64,000 bases of DNA, taken from assembly GCF_900099995.1 (NCBI RefSeq), contig NZ_FNCZ01000002.1:310001-374000 (forward strand). The letters are read 5' to 3'. This DNA is from Winogradskyella thalassocola (GTDB lineage Bacteria > Bacteroidota > Bacteroidia > Flavobacteriales > Flavobacteriaceae). This document shows positions 16,142 to 24,761 of the stretch, piece by piece (the stretch's first letter is position 1; the number at the start of each line of letters is the position of its first letter). The position numbers and the translations under genes were made by a program. The notes below the pieces were generated by a model. It was not told where the DNA came from and ran no database searches. It worked only from the letters and a program-made list of their open reading frames with translations.

Positions 16142-17404
16142 TTATAGGCCTCTAATAATTTTTACGGGATCAATTTTTTTAGCTTTTTTAGAGGGTAAAT
16201 ACCCAGCAAGAAAGGTGGAAAGCATAGCGAATGAAAAACCGATAATAAAAAATGATGGTTGAATGTTGATAGGGTAGGTGTCTACAGTTGGAATAGCTTC
16301 TGTTTCAAAAGGAACTGTGGCAATTAAGCTCGATAATCCGTAACCAATGAGCAAGCCCAAAACACCGCCAACAAAACCTATAATCATAGCTTGACTCATA
16401 AATATAAGCTGCACATCTTTACCCGAAAATCCAATGGCTTTTAATATGGCGATATCATTCATTTTTTCATAAATAAGCATGTTTAAAATGTTGTAAATAC
16501 CAAATCCAGCAACAATAAGTAATGTTATAGATACGGCATAAGTAATAAGGTTTCTAATGTCAGTACCTGTCTCAAATTGTGCATTAGCAGTTTTAATATC
16601 AATAGCCTTTAAATCAAATTGCTGTTCAATCTTTTGCGCGAGCGGTAAGGCTTTTTCAATATCGTAAAGCTTCACATTAATATCTGTGATGTAATTATTG
16701 GCTTCACCTAAAATCCGTTGTACTGTTTTTATATTGCTAAAACTTTGGACAGCATCTAAATCTGCAATACCACTCTGATAAAAGCCTACAATCTTTAGAG
16801 GAAAAATGCCTCCGTTAATCGGACTGACTTGTACACGGTCTCCCACTTTTAAAGCCATTTTTTTGGCAATACCAATGCCTAATAAAATACTGTTATCTGT
16901 GTTTTGTAAGGCTTCAGCAGAGCCTTCAAGAATATAATCTCCCAAATTAAAGAGTTCAACTTCGCTCAAGGGATTTATTCCTGTTAAATTTCCGGCGAGT
17001 TCAATAGAACCAGCCATATAAAAAATTTGAGTTTTAACCTGAGGAAGCGCACCTCTAACCGCTTCATCTTTTTCTAAAAAGGTAATAATAGGCAAGCCAT
17101 CGTGGATTTTTTTCTGACTCAATTTTGGTTTAATAGAATGTACGACGTTAAAGCTTTCCTTTAAATTATCATATAAAGAAATGGGTTGCTCTTCTGAGGG
17201 TTCTATTTCATTGTAAATATGAATGTGAGGTGTTTGGTTTAAGACTAAATCATCTAACATGGTGTTTAAACCGGTCATAAAACAGACTAAAGTAATATAT
17301 GAGCCTATACCAAATGTGACCCCAAGTGCAGCAATAGCGGTTTGCTTTATTTTAGTAAGCAAATGGGTTTTAGCGATACTTAAAATGATATTCCAGTTAA
17401 CCAT
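16142..17404 (-). CDS. ABC exporter permease (MacB/FtsX type)
   Basis: A 420-residue permease with one N-terminal membrane helix (about 20-42), a large periplasmic MacB_PCD domain (about 45-290), and three C-terminal helices (about 292-312, 335-365, 385-405) with the K-A-I-G-F-S-G-K-D-V-Q coupling region. This is the four-helix FtsX topology. The last residues are K-K-A-K-K-I-D-P-V-K-I-I-R-G. The start overlaps the previous stop. Confidence 0.9.
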   Translation of the reverse strand: MVNWNIILSIAKTHLLTKIKQTAIAALGVTFGIGSYITLVCFMTGLNTMLDDLVLNQTPHIHIYNEIEPSEEQPISLYDNLKESFNVVHSIKPKLSQKKIHDGLPIITFLEKDEAVRGALPQVKTQIFYMAGSIELAGNLTGINPLSEVELFNLGDYILEGSAEALQNTDNSILLGIGIAKKMALKVGDRVQVSPINGGIFPLKIVGFYQSGIADLDAVQSFSNIKTVQRILGEANNYITDINVKLYDIEKALPLAQKIEQQFDLKAIDIKTANAQFETGTDIRNLITYAVSITLLIVAGFGIYNILNMLIYEKMNDIAILKAIGFSGKDVQLIFMSQAMIIGFVGGVLGLLIGYGLSSLIATVPFETEAIPTVDTYPINIQPSFFIIGFSFAMLSTFLAGYLPSKKAKKIDPVKIIRGL

Positions 17405-18483
17405 TAGTTTTGTTTATAAACATAAGTGTCTTTGTTGATTCCAGACACTATTTCGATGTAATCCATATTTTCTAAACCTGTTTTTACAGTAACAATGCCG
17501 TCATCTGTTTTAACTTTATTCCCGTCAATGAGATAGGCTTTTGGTAAGGTTAAGACCTTTTCTTTTTTAGCAATAATGATATTGGCTTCACCAGAAAGGC
17601 CAGGATATAACACTTTTGGTTGTTCTACAAAAACAGCTTCAACTTTAAAGGTTTGGTTTCGTTCATCCTTTTTAGGGTATATTTTTGAGATTTTTCCTTT
17701 AAATATCACCTCGTCATAAGCATCTAAACTAATCACTACTTCTTGATGTAATGCAATGCGTATAATATCAACTTCATCTACCAAGAGCTCTATGATAAAT
17801 CGATTAGCACTACCAATGCTTGCAATGGGTTCCATGGTGGTTACAATTTCACCAGGTTCTTTATATAACGCATATAGTTTACCATTGATTTTACTTTCTA
17901 CGGTAAAATCTTGGTTGAGAATAGAAGACGATTGGTAATTATTTTGAGCTTGTTTTACAGCTGTATTTAATTCGTTTTTTGTTCTATTATATTTATTGCG
18001 CAAGAGTTTTAATTGCGTTGAAGCCAATTCGTAATTTAGTTTTTTGGTATCGTATTGTACTTTAGACCCAATATGTTGATCCCATAGATTCTTTTGTCTG
18101 TAGTAATTGATAGAATCATTTTTATAAGTCAATGTGGCTGCGGTTATTTCATCTTCAATACTGCTTAAAACTGCAGCGCTACCCGAGTAGTTTTCTTGAG
18201 CCAGATGTAAAGCTAGTTTTGCATTCTGACTATTTATTTTGGGTGTACTATTAATGATTTGTATGAGCGGTTCACCTTTAGAAACCAAATCACCTTCTTC
18301 AACTAAATTAGTATCTAATATGCCAGAGACAATCGCATAGACTTGATATAAGCTATCGGGTTGAATAATGGCAGAAGAATACACGGCTTCCGTTAAGGCA
18401 CGCTCCTCAGGTAAAATTTTGTCTTGCTTAGATCCACAAGAGAGCAGGATTAAAAAAAAGAATAGAACGCTACTGAATTTCAT
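17404..18483 (-). CDS. HlyD/MFP-type adaptor lipoprotein of the exporter
   Basis: The 359-residue protein has a lipoprotein signal (MKFSSVLFFFLILLSCGSKQ). A barrel-sandwich start follows (A-I-V-S-G-I-L-D-T-N-L-V-E-E-G-D-L-V-S-K-G-E-P-L), then a long helical hairpin (about residues 80-170) and beta-rich domains (S-K-I-N-G-K-L-Y-A-L). This is a membrane fusion protein that links the MacB-type permease to an outer-membrane exit. No TolC-type gene is present nearby, so a distant partner must be used. Confidence 0.87.
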   Translation of the reverse strand: MKFSSVLFFFLILLSCGSKQDKILPEERALTEAVYSSAIIQPDSLYQVYAIVSGILDTNLVEEGDLVSKGEPLIQIINSTPKINSQNAKLALHLAQENYSGSAAVLSSIEDEITAATLTYKNDSINYYRQKNLWDQHIGSKVQYDTKKLNYELASTQLKLLRNKYNRTKNELNTAVKQAQNNYQSSSILNQDFTVESKINGKLYALYKEPGEIVTTMEPIASIGSANRFIIELLVDEVDIIRIALHQEVVISLDAYDEVIFKGKISKIYPKKDERNQTFKVEAVFVEQPKVLYPGLSGEANIIIAKKEKVLTLPKAYLIDGNKVKTDDGIVTVKTGLENMDYIEIVSGINKDTYVYKQN

Positions 18484-18489
18484 TACAAG

Positions 18490-19101
18490 TTATTTTAGCT
18501 TTATTAAAGACCATTTGTTGTTCTTGTTTTTTACAGCATATAAATGATCTGAAAGTCGTTTTGCGGCGATGGTCGGTGGTTGGCGTAAGAATTCTTTATC
18601 TACCACCACATTAACACCAGCAGGATTTAAATAATATTCAACTGTTCCATCAAGGTCAATCACAACTTCATAATATTTATAGTAGACTATATTTTTATCT
18701 AAAGCTTCATTTTTAGCCACAGTCTTTTTTATAAGTTCTAAGGCCAGTGCTTTTCCATTGTTGAAATTAGCAGCATTTAGAAATTGAGGGTCAATAACGG
18801 TTGTACCTGTCGTGTCTATATAACCGAAGTAAGAAATGCCAGCTTTAGAGGTTTCAATAATACAGCGATCATCACTAAACATGGGATAACTAACATTGTC
18901 GATTGTAGTGAGAACTAAATCCGATCTGTAATCAATAGCAATAGCTCCTTTTGTATCTATAAAGGCCCATTGTCCATTTTTTTTGATGGCCGCTAATCCA
19001 TTGTGAAACGGCGAAACAAAATCAATATCTTCTATAGTCTGTCCATTTCCAAATAACGGAACCATAATTAGTACGAGTAATAATAATAGTGCTCTTTTCA
19101 T
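18490..19101 (-). CDS. Secreted WG-repeat protein
   Basis: Product of 203 residues with a signal peptide (M-K-R-A-L-L-L-L-L-V-L-I-M-V-P-L-F-G-N-G-Q). At least two WG-type repeats follow (G-L-A-A-I-K-K-N-G-Q-W-A-F-I-D-T-K-G and Y-F-G-Y-I-D-T-T-G-T-T-V-I-D-P). It is the first gene of the exporter operon and lies downstream of a TGAY-box promoter. It is a periplasmic or surface beta-protein of unknown role; it may be an accessory of the exporter. Confidence 0.8.
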   Translation of the reverse strand: MKRALLLLLVLIMVPLFGNGQTIEDIDFVSPFHNGLAAIKKNGQWAFIDTKGAIAIDYRSDLVLTTIDNVSYPMFSDDRCIIETSKAGISYFGYIDTTGTTVIDPQFLNAANFNNGKALALELIKKTVAKNEALDKNIVYYKYYEVVIDLDGTVEYYLNPAGVNVVVDKEFLRQPPTIAAKRLSDHLYAVKNKNNKWSLIKLK

Positions 19102-19129
19102 GATTTCTATGTTTTAATAATTAATATGT

Positions 19130-19172
19130 TAAAATTACTTTTGCTAGAAGTCTTATGAAATGATATTGGTCA
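19130..19172 (-). promoter_or_regulatory. TGAY-box promoter of the WG-repeat/exporter operon
   Basis: The box TGATATTGGTCA (19161-19172) is centred 33 bp from the -7 element TAATTTTA (19137-19130, minus strand). The gene starts at 19101. Confidence 0.72.
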
Positions 19173-19197
19173 GATGGCCAATTTATTTAACCATTAT

Positions 19198-19578
19198 TTA
19201 TTTCTTTTTTAATTCTAAATCAAGTTTTGCAAGCAGTATTAATTCAGACTTGTTTTGTCCAGAAAAACTGGTAGTGATAGCACTGGCTGTTTTTAAAATC
19301 TTAGAACTTATAGTTGTATCAAACAACGTAGGATGAGCTCTTTTAAAATCTACAAATCTCTGAAAACAAGTCATAGGATTGTGTTCTTCATTACTTTGTA
19401 ATTCATTAAAGGTTTCTAAAATGTATTTTGCATCTTCATTTAATGATAACCAATCCTTATAAATAATAGTTTGAAGGGTCTTAAATTCTTCGTCTCTTAC
19501 ACAATTGTCTGTTGCAGCAATAGCAAAAAAGAGATGGCCAAGACGTCGATAAAATTCTATATGTGATTTTTGGTTCAA
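19198..19578 (-). CDS. TerB-like helical protein
   Basis: Product of 126 residues, all-helical, with the TerB-like pattern L-G-H-L-F-F-A-I-A-A-T-D-N-C-V-R-D-E-E-F near the N-terminus (compare A-x-A-D-G-x-V-x-x-x-E). TerB domains are metal- or membrane-associated and tied to tellurite and other stresses. It is read away from the kinase gene at 19732. The box in the intergenic gap gives the correct spacing for this gene and not for the kinase. Confidence 0.65.
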   Translation of the reverse strand: MNQKSHIEFYRRLGHLFFAIAATDNCVRDEEFKTLQTIIYKDWLSLNEDAKYILETFNELQSNEEHNPMTCFQRFVDFKRAHPTLFDTTISSKILKTASAITTSFSGQNKSELILLAKLDLELKKK

Positions 19579-19596
19579 GATTCAATATTTTAAATC

Positions 19597-19639
19597 TAAA
19601 AATAAATAGTTTTCTGCTTTATTCATATGATATAAATCA
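19597..19639 (-). promoter_or_regulatory. TGAY-box promoter (TerB-like gene)
   Basis: The box TGATATAAATCA (19628-19639) is centred 33 bp from the -7 element TATTTTTA (19604-19597, minus strand). In the rightward direction the equivalent position (19663-19670) reads TAGCAATT, a poor match, so the kinase operon seems not to be class II-activated from this box. Confidence 0.65.
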
Positions 19640-19731
19640 GTTTAGAAGGTTCTGTGATAACTTAGCAATTCAAAATATTAATAATTGATTAGGAATAATT
19701 ATCTTAGTCGCTTTCAATAAAAACAACCACT

Positions 19732-21237
19732 ATGTTTGATCAAGACCGAGATATTTTTAATATTCTTTTAGATTCTATTTCTGAAGGGGTTGTTGTGGTC
19801 GATGAACATCAAAAGATTGTTGAGGTTAATAAAGCTGGCGAAATTATGTTTGGCTATGATGAGGGTGAGCTTTCTAATCAACCCTTAAATATTTTAATCC
19901 CGAAGAATTATCATGCAAATCATGGTGCACATTTTAAAGGGTTTGTTAAAGAGCATAAACAACGTAGCATGGGACATGGCCGTGACATCTATGGCGCAAA
20001 AAAGGATGGTAGCATTTTCCCGATTGAAGCGAGTTTAAATCCGTTTAATTTTCATGGTCATAATTTTATTATGACATTAGTCATTGATATTACAGAGCGA
20101 AAAAAACTAGAACAAGAAAAAAATCATTTAGCTAAAATCTTTCTAGAATCCCTTAACGAGATTTATGTGTTTGACGCTAAAACTTTAAAATTTATTAATG
20201 TTAATCAAGGGGCTGAAAAAAATATAGGTTATAGCGTAGAAGAACTTAAGTCGATGACACCTCTAGATATTAAACCTAATTATACGGAAACTAGGTTTAG
20301 GAAGGAGATAGAAACACTTAATAATGGTAGCGTAGAAAAAATAGAGTTTGAAGCCGTACATCAACGGAAATGTGGTAGTACTTATCCTGTAAGTATTCAT
20401 TTACAACGTTCTAAGCTTGGTAATAGAGATGTATATGTTGCTATTATCTTAGATATTACAGAACAAAAAAGCTATACTGAACGCTTAGAAAAAACAGTTG
20501 CTTTAAGAACGGATGAATTAAAAACGGCTTTAGCAGCAGAAAAAGAGCTTAACGATTTAAAAACGAAATTCCTATCCATGGTGTCTCACGAGTTTAAAAC
20601 ACCATTAAGCGGAATTTTAACATCAACAATGTTGTTGAGTAAATATAAGCTCACCGAGCAACAAGATAAGCGCGAAAAACACATCATGACCATTACAGAT
20701 AAAGTACAATATCTGAATGTTATTTTAAATGATTTTCTGTCTGTTGAAAAACTAGAAAAAGGAAAGATCAATTATAAATTCTCAAACTTTAAAATAAGTA
20801 AGGTTTTAAATGAAGTTATTTATAATGCCAATATGATTTTAAAAGATGGGCAACACATTAACTATCCAGAAAACATTGATGATTTATCTCTATTTCAAGA
20901 TGAAAAAATAGTAGAATTAGCGTTGTCTAATTTAATATATAACGCTATTAAATATTCATCTGAAAACACTATTATAGATATTGAAATTTCTCAGAATAAC
21001 GATACAACCGTTTTTAAAATAACGGATAATGGTATCGGTATTCCTCAGAAGGATCAAAAAAATATTTTCGGACGGTATTTTAGAGCCGAAAATGCCCTTC
21101 TTATGCAAGGAACTGGTATTGGATTAAATATCGTGAAAGATCATTTAGAGAACCTAAATGGTAACATTACATTTACAAGCATAGAGCATAAAGGCTCAAC
21201 GTTCATTATTGAACTCCCTAACAAAGCACAATTATGA
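19732..21237 (+). CDS. PAS-PAS histidine kinase, FixL-like haem-PAS candidate
   Basis: Soluble 501-residue kinase without a membrane segment. PAS1 is at residues about 8-125 and PAS2 at about 131-245, then coiled-coil, HisKA with phospho-acceptor H286 (V-S-H-E-F-K-T-P-L), and HATPase with the N box, the D-N-G-I-G-I box and the G-T-G-I-G-L box. In PAS1, H64 (A-N-H-G-A-H-F) and R84 (G-H-G-R) lie 20 residues apart, followed by K-K-D-G-S-I-F-P. FixL has the proximal haem His and distal Arg with the same spacing, followed by R-R-D-G-T-T-F-P. An oxygen- or redox-sensing role is therefore inferred; haem binding is not proven. The stop overlaps the start of the regulator gene by 4 bp, so the two are a cognate pair. 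Confidence 0.87.
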   Translation: MFDQDRDIFNILLDSISEGVVVVDEHQKIVEVNKAGEIMFGYDEGELSNQPLNILIPKNYHANHGAHFKGFVKEHKQRSMGHGRDIYGAKKDGSIFPIEASLNPFNFHGHNFIMTLVIDITERKKLEQEKNHLAKIFLESLNEIYVFDAKTLKFINVNQGAEKNIGYSVEELKSMTPLDIKPNYTETRFRKEIETLNNGSVEKIEFEAVHQRKCGSTYPVSIHLQRSKLGNRDVYVAIILDITEQKSYTERLEKTVALRTDELKTALAAEKELNDLKTKFLSMVSHEFKTPLSGILTSTMLLSKYKLTEQQDKREKHIMTITDKVQYLNVILNDFLSVEKLEKGKINYKFSNFKISKVLNEVIYNANMILKDGQHINYPENIDDLSLFQDEKIVELALSNLIYNAIKYSSENTIIDIEISQNNDTTVFKITDNGIGIPQKDQKNIFGRYFRAENALLMQGTGIGLNIVKDHLENLNGNITFTSIEHKGSTFIIELPNKAQL

Positions 21238-22286
21238 AAAAAGTATTACTAATAGAGGACGATACCGTATTAAGAGAAAATACAGCTGAATTATTAGAAC
21301 TTTCAGATTACGAAGTTATCACAGCTGTTAATGGAAAAAAAGGTCTCGAAATGGCGAAAATTAATAAACCAGACATCATTGTTTGCGATATTATGATGCC
21401 AATTCTCGATGGTTATGGTGTTTTAGAAGGCTTGTCTAAAGACAGTGATACTAAGTTTATACCTTTTATTTTTTTATCTGCTAAGACAGAACGCCAAGAT
21501 GTGAGAAGAGGTATGGAATTAGGTGCTGATGATTACATTACGAAACCTTTTACAGAAGACGAAATTATAAATGCCATTGAAAGTAGAATTGCAAAAGTGG
21601 AGCTATTGAAAGAAGAACAAGAATCTCTTCAAAATACCACAACAAGCAATGAGGATGAATTAAGAACTTTAGGTGACCTAAAAAACTTTTTTGATGATAA
21701 TGGTATAATTTCTAATTATAGTAAAAATGATATTATTTATAACGAAGGGCATAACTCTAACTTTATCTACTTAATCTTAAAAGGTGTTGTAAAATGCTAC
21801 AAGTTTGATACAAAAGGAAAAGAATTGACAACGGCACTTCATGCAGAAGATGACCTTTTTGGTTACACTTCATTTACTCAAAATATACCCTATAGAGAAA
21901 CTGCTATTGCTATGAAAGATGTAGAATTGGCTGGCGTTTCTAAATCAGAATTAACCGATGTGTTGGAGAATAACCATAAATTAACGTTAGAGGTAATTCA
22001 ATTATTAACCGAAGATGTTACAGGTGTTAAAGATCAGTTACTACTCATGGCTTATAGCTCCGTGCAACGAAAAACAGCCTCGACCATTTTGAGATTTGCA
22101 GAAAAATTAAATTCAAAACCAAACGATTCAATTGTCATCTCTAGAAATGACTTGGCAAGTGTTGCAGGTATTGCTACTGAAACCTTAATAAGAACTATGT
22201 CAGATTTTAAGAAAAAAGGGATTATAGATATGGAAGGTAGAAATATTAAAATTTTAGATCTTCAAAAACTACATGATATCACTTAA
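21234..22286 (+). CDS. Response regulator with CRP/FNR-type DNA-binding output (REC-CNB-HTH)
   Basis: The 350-residue product combines a receiver domain (residues 1-120; acidic pocket E8-D9-D10, phospho-acceptor D52 in C-D-I-M-M-P, K104 in T-K-P-F) with a cNMP-binding-fold domain (about 145-260; Y-N-E-G-H-N-S-N-F-I-Y-L) and a winged HTH (about 275-340; S-R-N-D-L-A-S-V-A-G-I-A-T-E-T-L-I-R). The recognition helix keeps the E316 and R320 pair (E-T-x-x-R) used by CRP and FNR to read TGA. No FNR-type Cys cluster is present. This fusion would join the jobs of FixJ and FixK. It is the proposed activator of the TGAY-N4-RTCA promoters. Confidence 0.9.
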   Translation: MKKVLLIEDDTVLRENTAELLELSDYEVITAVNGKKGLEMAKINKPDIIVCDIMMPILDGYGVLEGLSKDSDTKFIPFIFLSAKTERQDVRRGMELGADDYITKPFTEDEIINAIESRIAKVELLKEEQESLQNTTTSNEDELRTLGDLKNFFDDNGIISNYSKNDIIYNEGHNSNFIYLILKGVVKCYKFDTKGKELTTALHAEDDLFGYTSFTQNIPYRETAIAMKDVELAGVSKSELTDVLENNHKLTLEVIQLLTEDVTGVKDQLLLMAYSSVQRKTASTILRFAEKLNSKPNDSIVISRNDLASVAGIATETLIRTMSDFKKKGIIDMEGRNIKILDLQKLHDIT

Positions 22287-22364
22287 TGCTTAAGCGTACT
22301 TTTCAATATATCTATTTAAACTTTTTGAGTTTTAGTGAATTAAAAACGTATAACCGGAGCAATA

Positions 22365-22407
22365 TGACCAATATCATATTTTAAGAACCCTCATCGATTT
22401 AGATTTG
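22365..22407 (+). promoter_or_regulatory. TGAY-box promoter (Usp at 22430)
   Basis: The box TGACCAATATCA (22365-22376) is centred 33 bp from the perfect -7 element TAGATTTG (22400-22407). The start codon is at 22430. Confidence 0.75.
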
Positions 22408-22429
22408 TATATACTAAGAAATTTAAACG

Positions 22430-23269
22430 ATGAACATTTTATTACCAACAGATTTTTCTGAAAACTCGTGGAATGCCATTTCTTATGCTATTGATTTTTT
22501 TGAACCAGTAGCATGTAATTTTTATCTACTTCACGTGAATAGGCTAGATACCTTTATGTCTGGTGATAGTGGCTATGTGCCAACTGCAGATCAAATTGAG
22601 GAAATATATGTTAAACCTTCAAAGCTTAAGTTAAAAACGTTACTTAAAGAAATTAAAGAACACCGCAAACCAAATAAAAATCATAAGTTTTATACGTTAA
22701 GCGATTATGGTTTTTTCTTAGAGTCTATTAGAAAATACGTTAATAAGAAAAAGATTGACTTATTGGTAATGGGAACTAAAGGCGCATCAGGACTCAAAGA
22801 ATATATTGTCGGTAGTAATACAGGAGACATTATAACAAAAGTAAAATGTACAACATTGGTAGTTCCTGAAGATGCTAAATACAAACCGCTTAAAGAAATT
22901 GCATTTCCAACAGATTTTAACCTCTCTTATGATTTATTATCGCTTCAGCCATTTACGGATATTTTAAAAACTGTAGAAGCGAGTTTACATATCGTTCATA
23001 TTCAGAAAAAAAATGCGACGCTAAATACAGAACAGCTTGAAAATAAAGATGTGTTAAGCGATTATTTTGAAGAGTTTAAACCTAGTTTTCATTTTCTAAC
23101 TAATGGAAAAGTAGAAGATGCTATACAATGCTTTGTTGAAAGTAGAGATATTAATATGATTGTCATGGTTGCAAAGAATCTCAACTATTTTCAGAGTATA
23201 TTATTTCATTCTAATGTAGAAAAAATCACGTATCACACAGATATACCATTTCTGGTTTTACATGAATAA
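22430..23269 (+). CDS. Universal stress protein, tandem Usp domains
   Basis: A 279-residue protein with two Usp domains: domain 1 (M-N-I-L-L-P-T-D-F-S-E-N-S-W, nucleotide motif V-M-G-T-K-G-A-S-G followed by V-G-S-N-T) and domain 2 (I-A-F-P-T-D-F-N-L-S). Domain 1 has the G-x-x-G-x9-G-(S/N) type ATP-binding motif. It is first in an operon with a small membrane protein. The sequence is close to the products at 23870 and 24762, so these three arose by local duplication; the one at 6517 is more distant. Confidence 0.9.
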   Translation: MNILLPTDFSENSWNAISYAIDFFEPVACNFYLLHVNRLDTFMSGDSGYVPTADQIEEIYVKPSKLKLKTLLKEIKEHRKPNKNHKFYTLSDYGFFLESIRKYVNKKKIDLLVMGTKGASGLKEYIVGSNTGDIITKVKCTTLVVPEDAKYKPLKEIAFPTDFNLSYDLLSLQPFTDILKTVEASLHIVHIQKKNATLNTEQLENKDVLSDYFEEFKPSFHFLTNGKVEDAIQCFVESRDINMIVMVAKNLNYFQSILFHSNVEKITYHTDIPFLVLHE

Positions 23270-23281
23270 AATACTTAAATT

Positions 23282-23668
23282 ATGGGAAATTCAATTTTTT
23301 TAGCAAAGTTTTGGGGATGGTATCTTATTATTTTCTTTTTAATTTTAAGTCTAAACCCTAAACGTATTAAGCAGATCTTTAACGACCTTAAAGATGAAAA
23401 ATTCTTAATTATTTTTTCATTTGTTGCCATAATTGTAGGACTATTAAATGTACTGTTTCACAATATATGGGAGCCTAACTATAAAATAATTGTGACGCTA
23501 ATTGGTTGGTCATCTTTATTTTTTGGATTAGCCTTATTTATGTTTCCAAAACCAACCGTTTACTGGCTAGAGATTATTAACATAAAAATGGTGCAAGTGA
23601 TTTATACATTATTGTTTTTGATTGGTATCTTTTTGCTTAATGTGGTTTATAATATTGTACCTATATAG
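23282..23668 (+). CDS. Small four-helix membrane protein
   Basis: The 128-residue product consists mainly of four hydrophobic segments (about 8-22, 40-58, 67-88, 103-125), joined by short loops with a charged cytosolic-type loop K-R-I-K-Q-I-F-N-D-L-K-D-E-K. No family motif is recognised. It starts 12 bp after the Usp stop and so is co-expressed with it. Function unknown. Confidence 0.75.
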   Translation: MGNSIFLAKFWGWYLIIFFLILSLNPKRIKQIFNDLKDEKFLIIFSFVAIIVGLLNVLFHNIWEPNYKIIVTLIGWSSLFFGLALFMFPKPTVYWLEIINIKMVQVIYTLLFLIGIFLLNVVYNIVPI

Positions 23669-23749
23669 TGCGCTTTAAGTTGACGTAACTATTAAACATA
23701 ATTAAATACAACATAAAGTATTGTACGTTTTTTTTGCTATTAATCATTT

Positions 23750-23787
23750 AAGGCATCCAGCTAAACGAAGTTGGATGTCTTTTATTT
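23750..23787 (+). terminator. Terminator after membrane protein gene
   Basis: Hairpin AAGGCATCCAGC / GTTGGATGTCTT (with G-T pairs), followed by T-rich sequence. It ends the 22430-23668 unit just before the next TGAY box. Confidence 0.7.
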
Positions 23788-23802
23788 TATAATAGTCTCA
23801 TC

Positions 23803-23845
23803 TGATATATATCATTGTTTTATGTTTTTGAGTGCTTTAACTTTA
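23803..23845 (+). promoter_or_regulatory. TGAY-box promoter of the Usp-nuclease-MBL operon
   Basis: The box TGATATATATCA (23803-23814) is centred 33 bp from the -7 element TAACTTTA (23838-23845). Transcription near 23852 supports the ATG at 23870 and rules out the longer frame from 23771. Confidence 0.72.
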
Positions 23846-23869
23846 GTAAAGAAATTTAAAACAATCATT

Positions 23870-24712
23870 ATGTTATCCGTTCTACTTCCCACCGATTTTT
23901 CCGAAAATTCTCAGAATGCCATTAATTACGCTGTACAATTATTAAAAGACGAAAAGTGTACGTTTTATTTATTTAACGCGTATACACCTGTTATTTATCA
24001 TGTGGAATATGTTCTTGGTTACCCTGCTCAATTTGGCTTAGGAGATGCTGTTAGAAATACATCGCAGAATAATTTGAATGCTATAGTTTCAAAACTTAAT
24101 GACACTTATGCTAACGATAATCACAAGTTTGAAACATTTGCAAGATTCGATACGCCAGTGTTGGGCATTAAAGAGTTCGTCGAAGAGTATAAAATTGATT
24201 TTGTCGTTATGGGAACTAAAGGGGCCACTGGAGCAAAAGAAGTGCTATTAGGCTCAAATACAGTGCATGTGTTCAAAGATGTAAAATGTCCTATTTTGGC
24301 TGTTCCATCAAGCTTTTCTTTCGAAGCTCCTCACGAGATTTTATTTCCTACCGATTTAGATGTAAAATATAACGGTTCGAATCTTAAAATTCTAAAAAAT
24401 TTAGTAGACTCCAATCATGCTAGACTAAATGTTTTACATGTGTCAACAGGTTCTGAACTTAATGAAAAACAAAAATCAAATAAAGAAAAACTAGAGTCAT
24501 TATTTAAAAACTCAGCGTTTTTGTTTCATCAGTTGAAAAGCATGGAAATTACGCATGCTATAAATGAATTTCAAATAAAACATAAAATCAATCTCTTGGT
24601 GATGATAAATAATAAGCATTCTTTTTTTGAGAATCTGTTCTTTAAAAATACAATTAATCAGATTGGTTTTCATTTAAACGTTCCTTTTTTAGTAATTCCG
24701 TCAGAGCCGTAA
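23870..24712 (+). CDS. Universal stress protein, tandem Usp domains
   Basis: The start is the ATG at 23870 (M-L-S-V-L-L-P-T-D-F-S-E-N-S-Q-N); the frame is open further upstream but across the promoter. The 280-residue product has N-terminal nucleotide motif V-M-G-T-K-G-A-T-G followed by L-G-S-N-T, and second domain I-L-F-P-T-D-L-D. It is first in a run of four rightward genes: Usp, Usp, ATP-cone nuclease, MBL. A small GC hairpin near 24704-24721 may give partial termination. Confidence 0.9.
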   Translation: MLSVLLPTDFSENSQNAINYAVQLLKDEKCTFYLFNAYTPVIYHVEYVLGYPAQFGLGDAVRNTSQNNLNAIVSKLNDTYANDNHKFETFARFDTPVLGIKEFVEEYKIDFVVMGTKGATGAKEVLLGSNTVHVFKDVKCPILAVPSSFSFEAPHEILFPTDLDVKYNGSNLKILKNLVDSNHARLNVLHVSTGSELNEKQKSNKEKLESLFKNSAFLFHQLKSMEITHAINEFQIKHKINLLVMINNKHSFFENLFFKNTINQIGFHLNVPFLVIPSEP

Positions 24713-24761
24713 AGGGCTTTGTATTTATAAATTGATCATTAATACATAATAACATGTAATC

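Noticed and set aside
23771-23869. Longer N-terminus of the Usp protein from 23771
   Set aside because: It would span the TGAY box and -7 element. The Usp domain starts at the ATG at 23870, as in its paralogues.
24732-24744. TTGATCATTAATA before the third clustered Usp gene as an operator
   Set aside because: It does not fit TGAY-N4-RTCA. The gene is best explained as part of the preceding operon.
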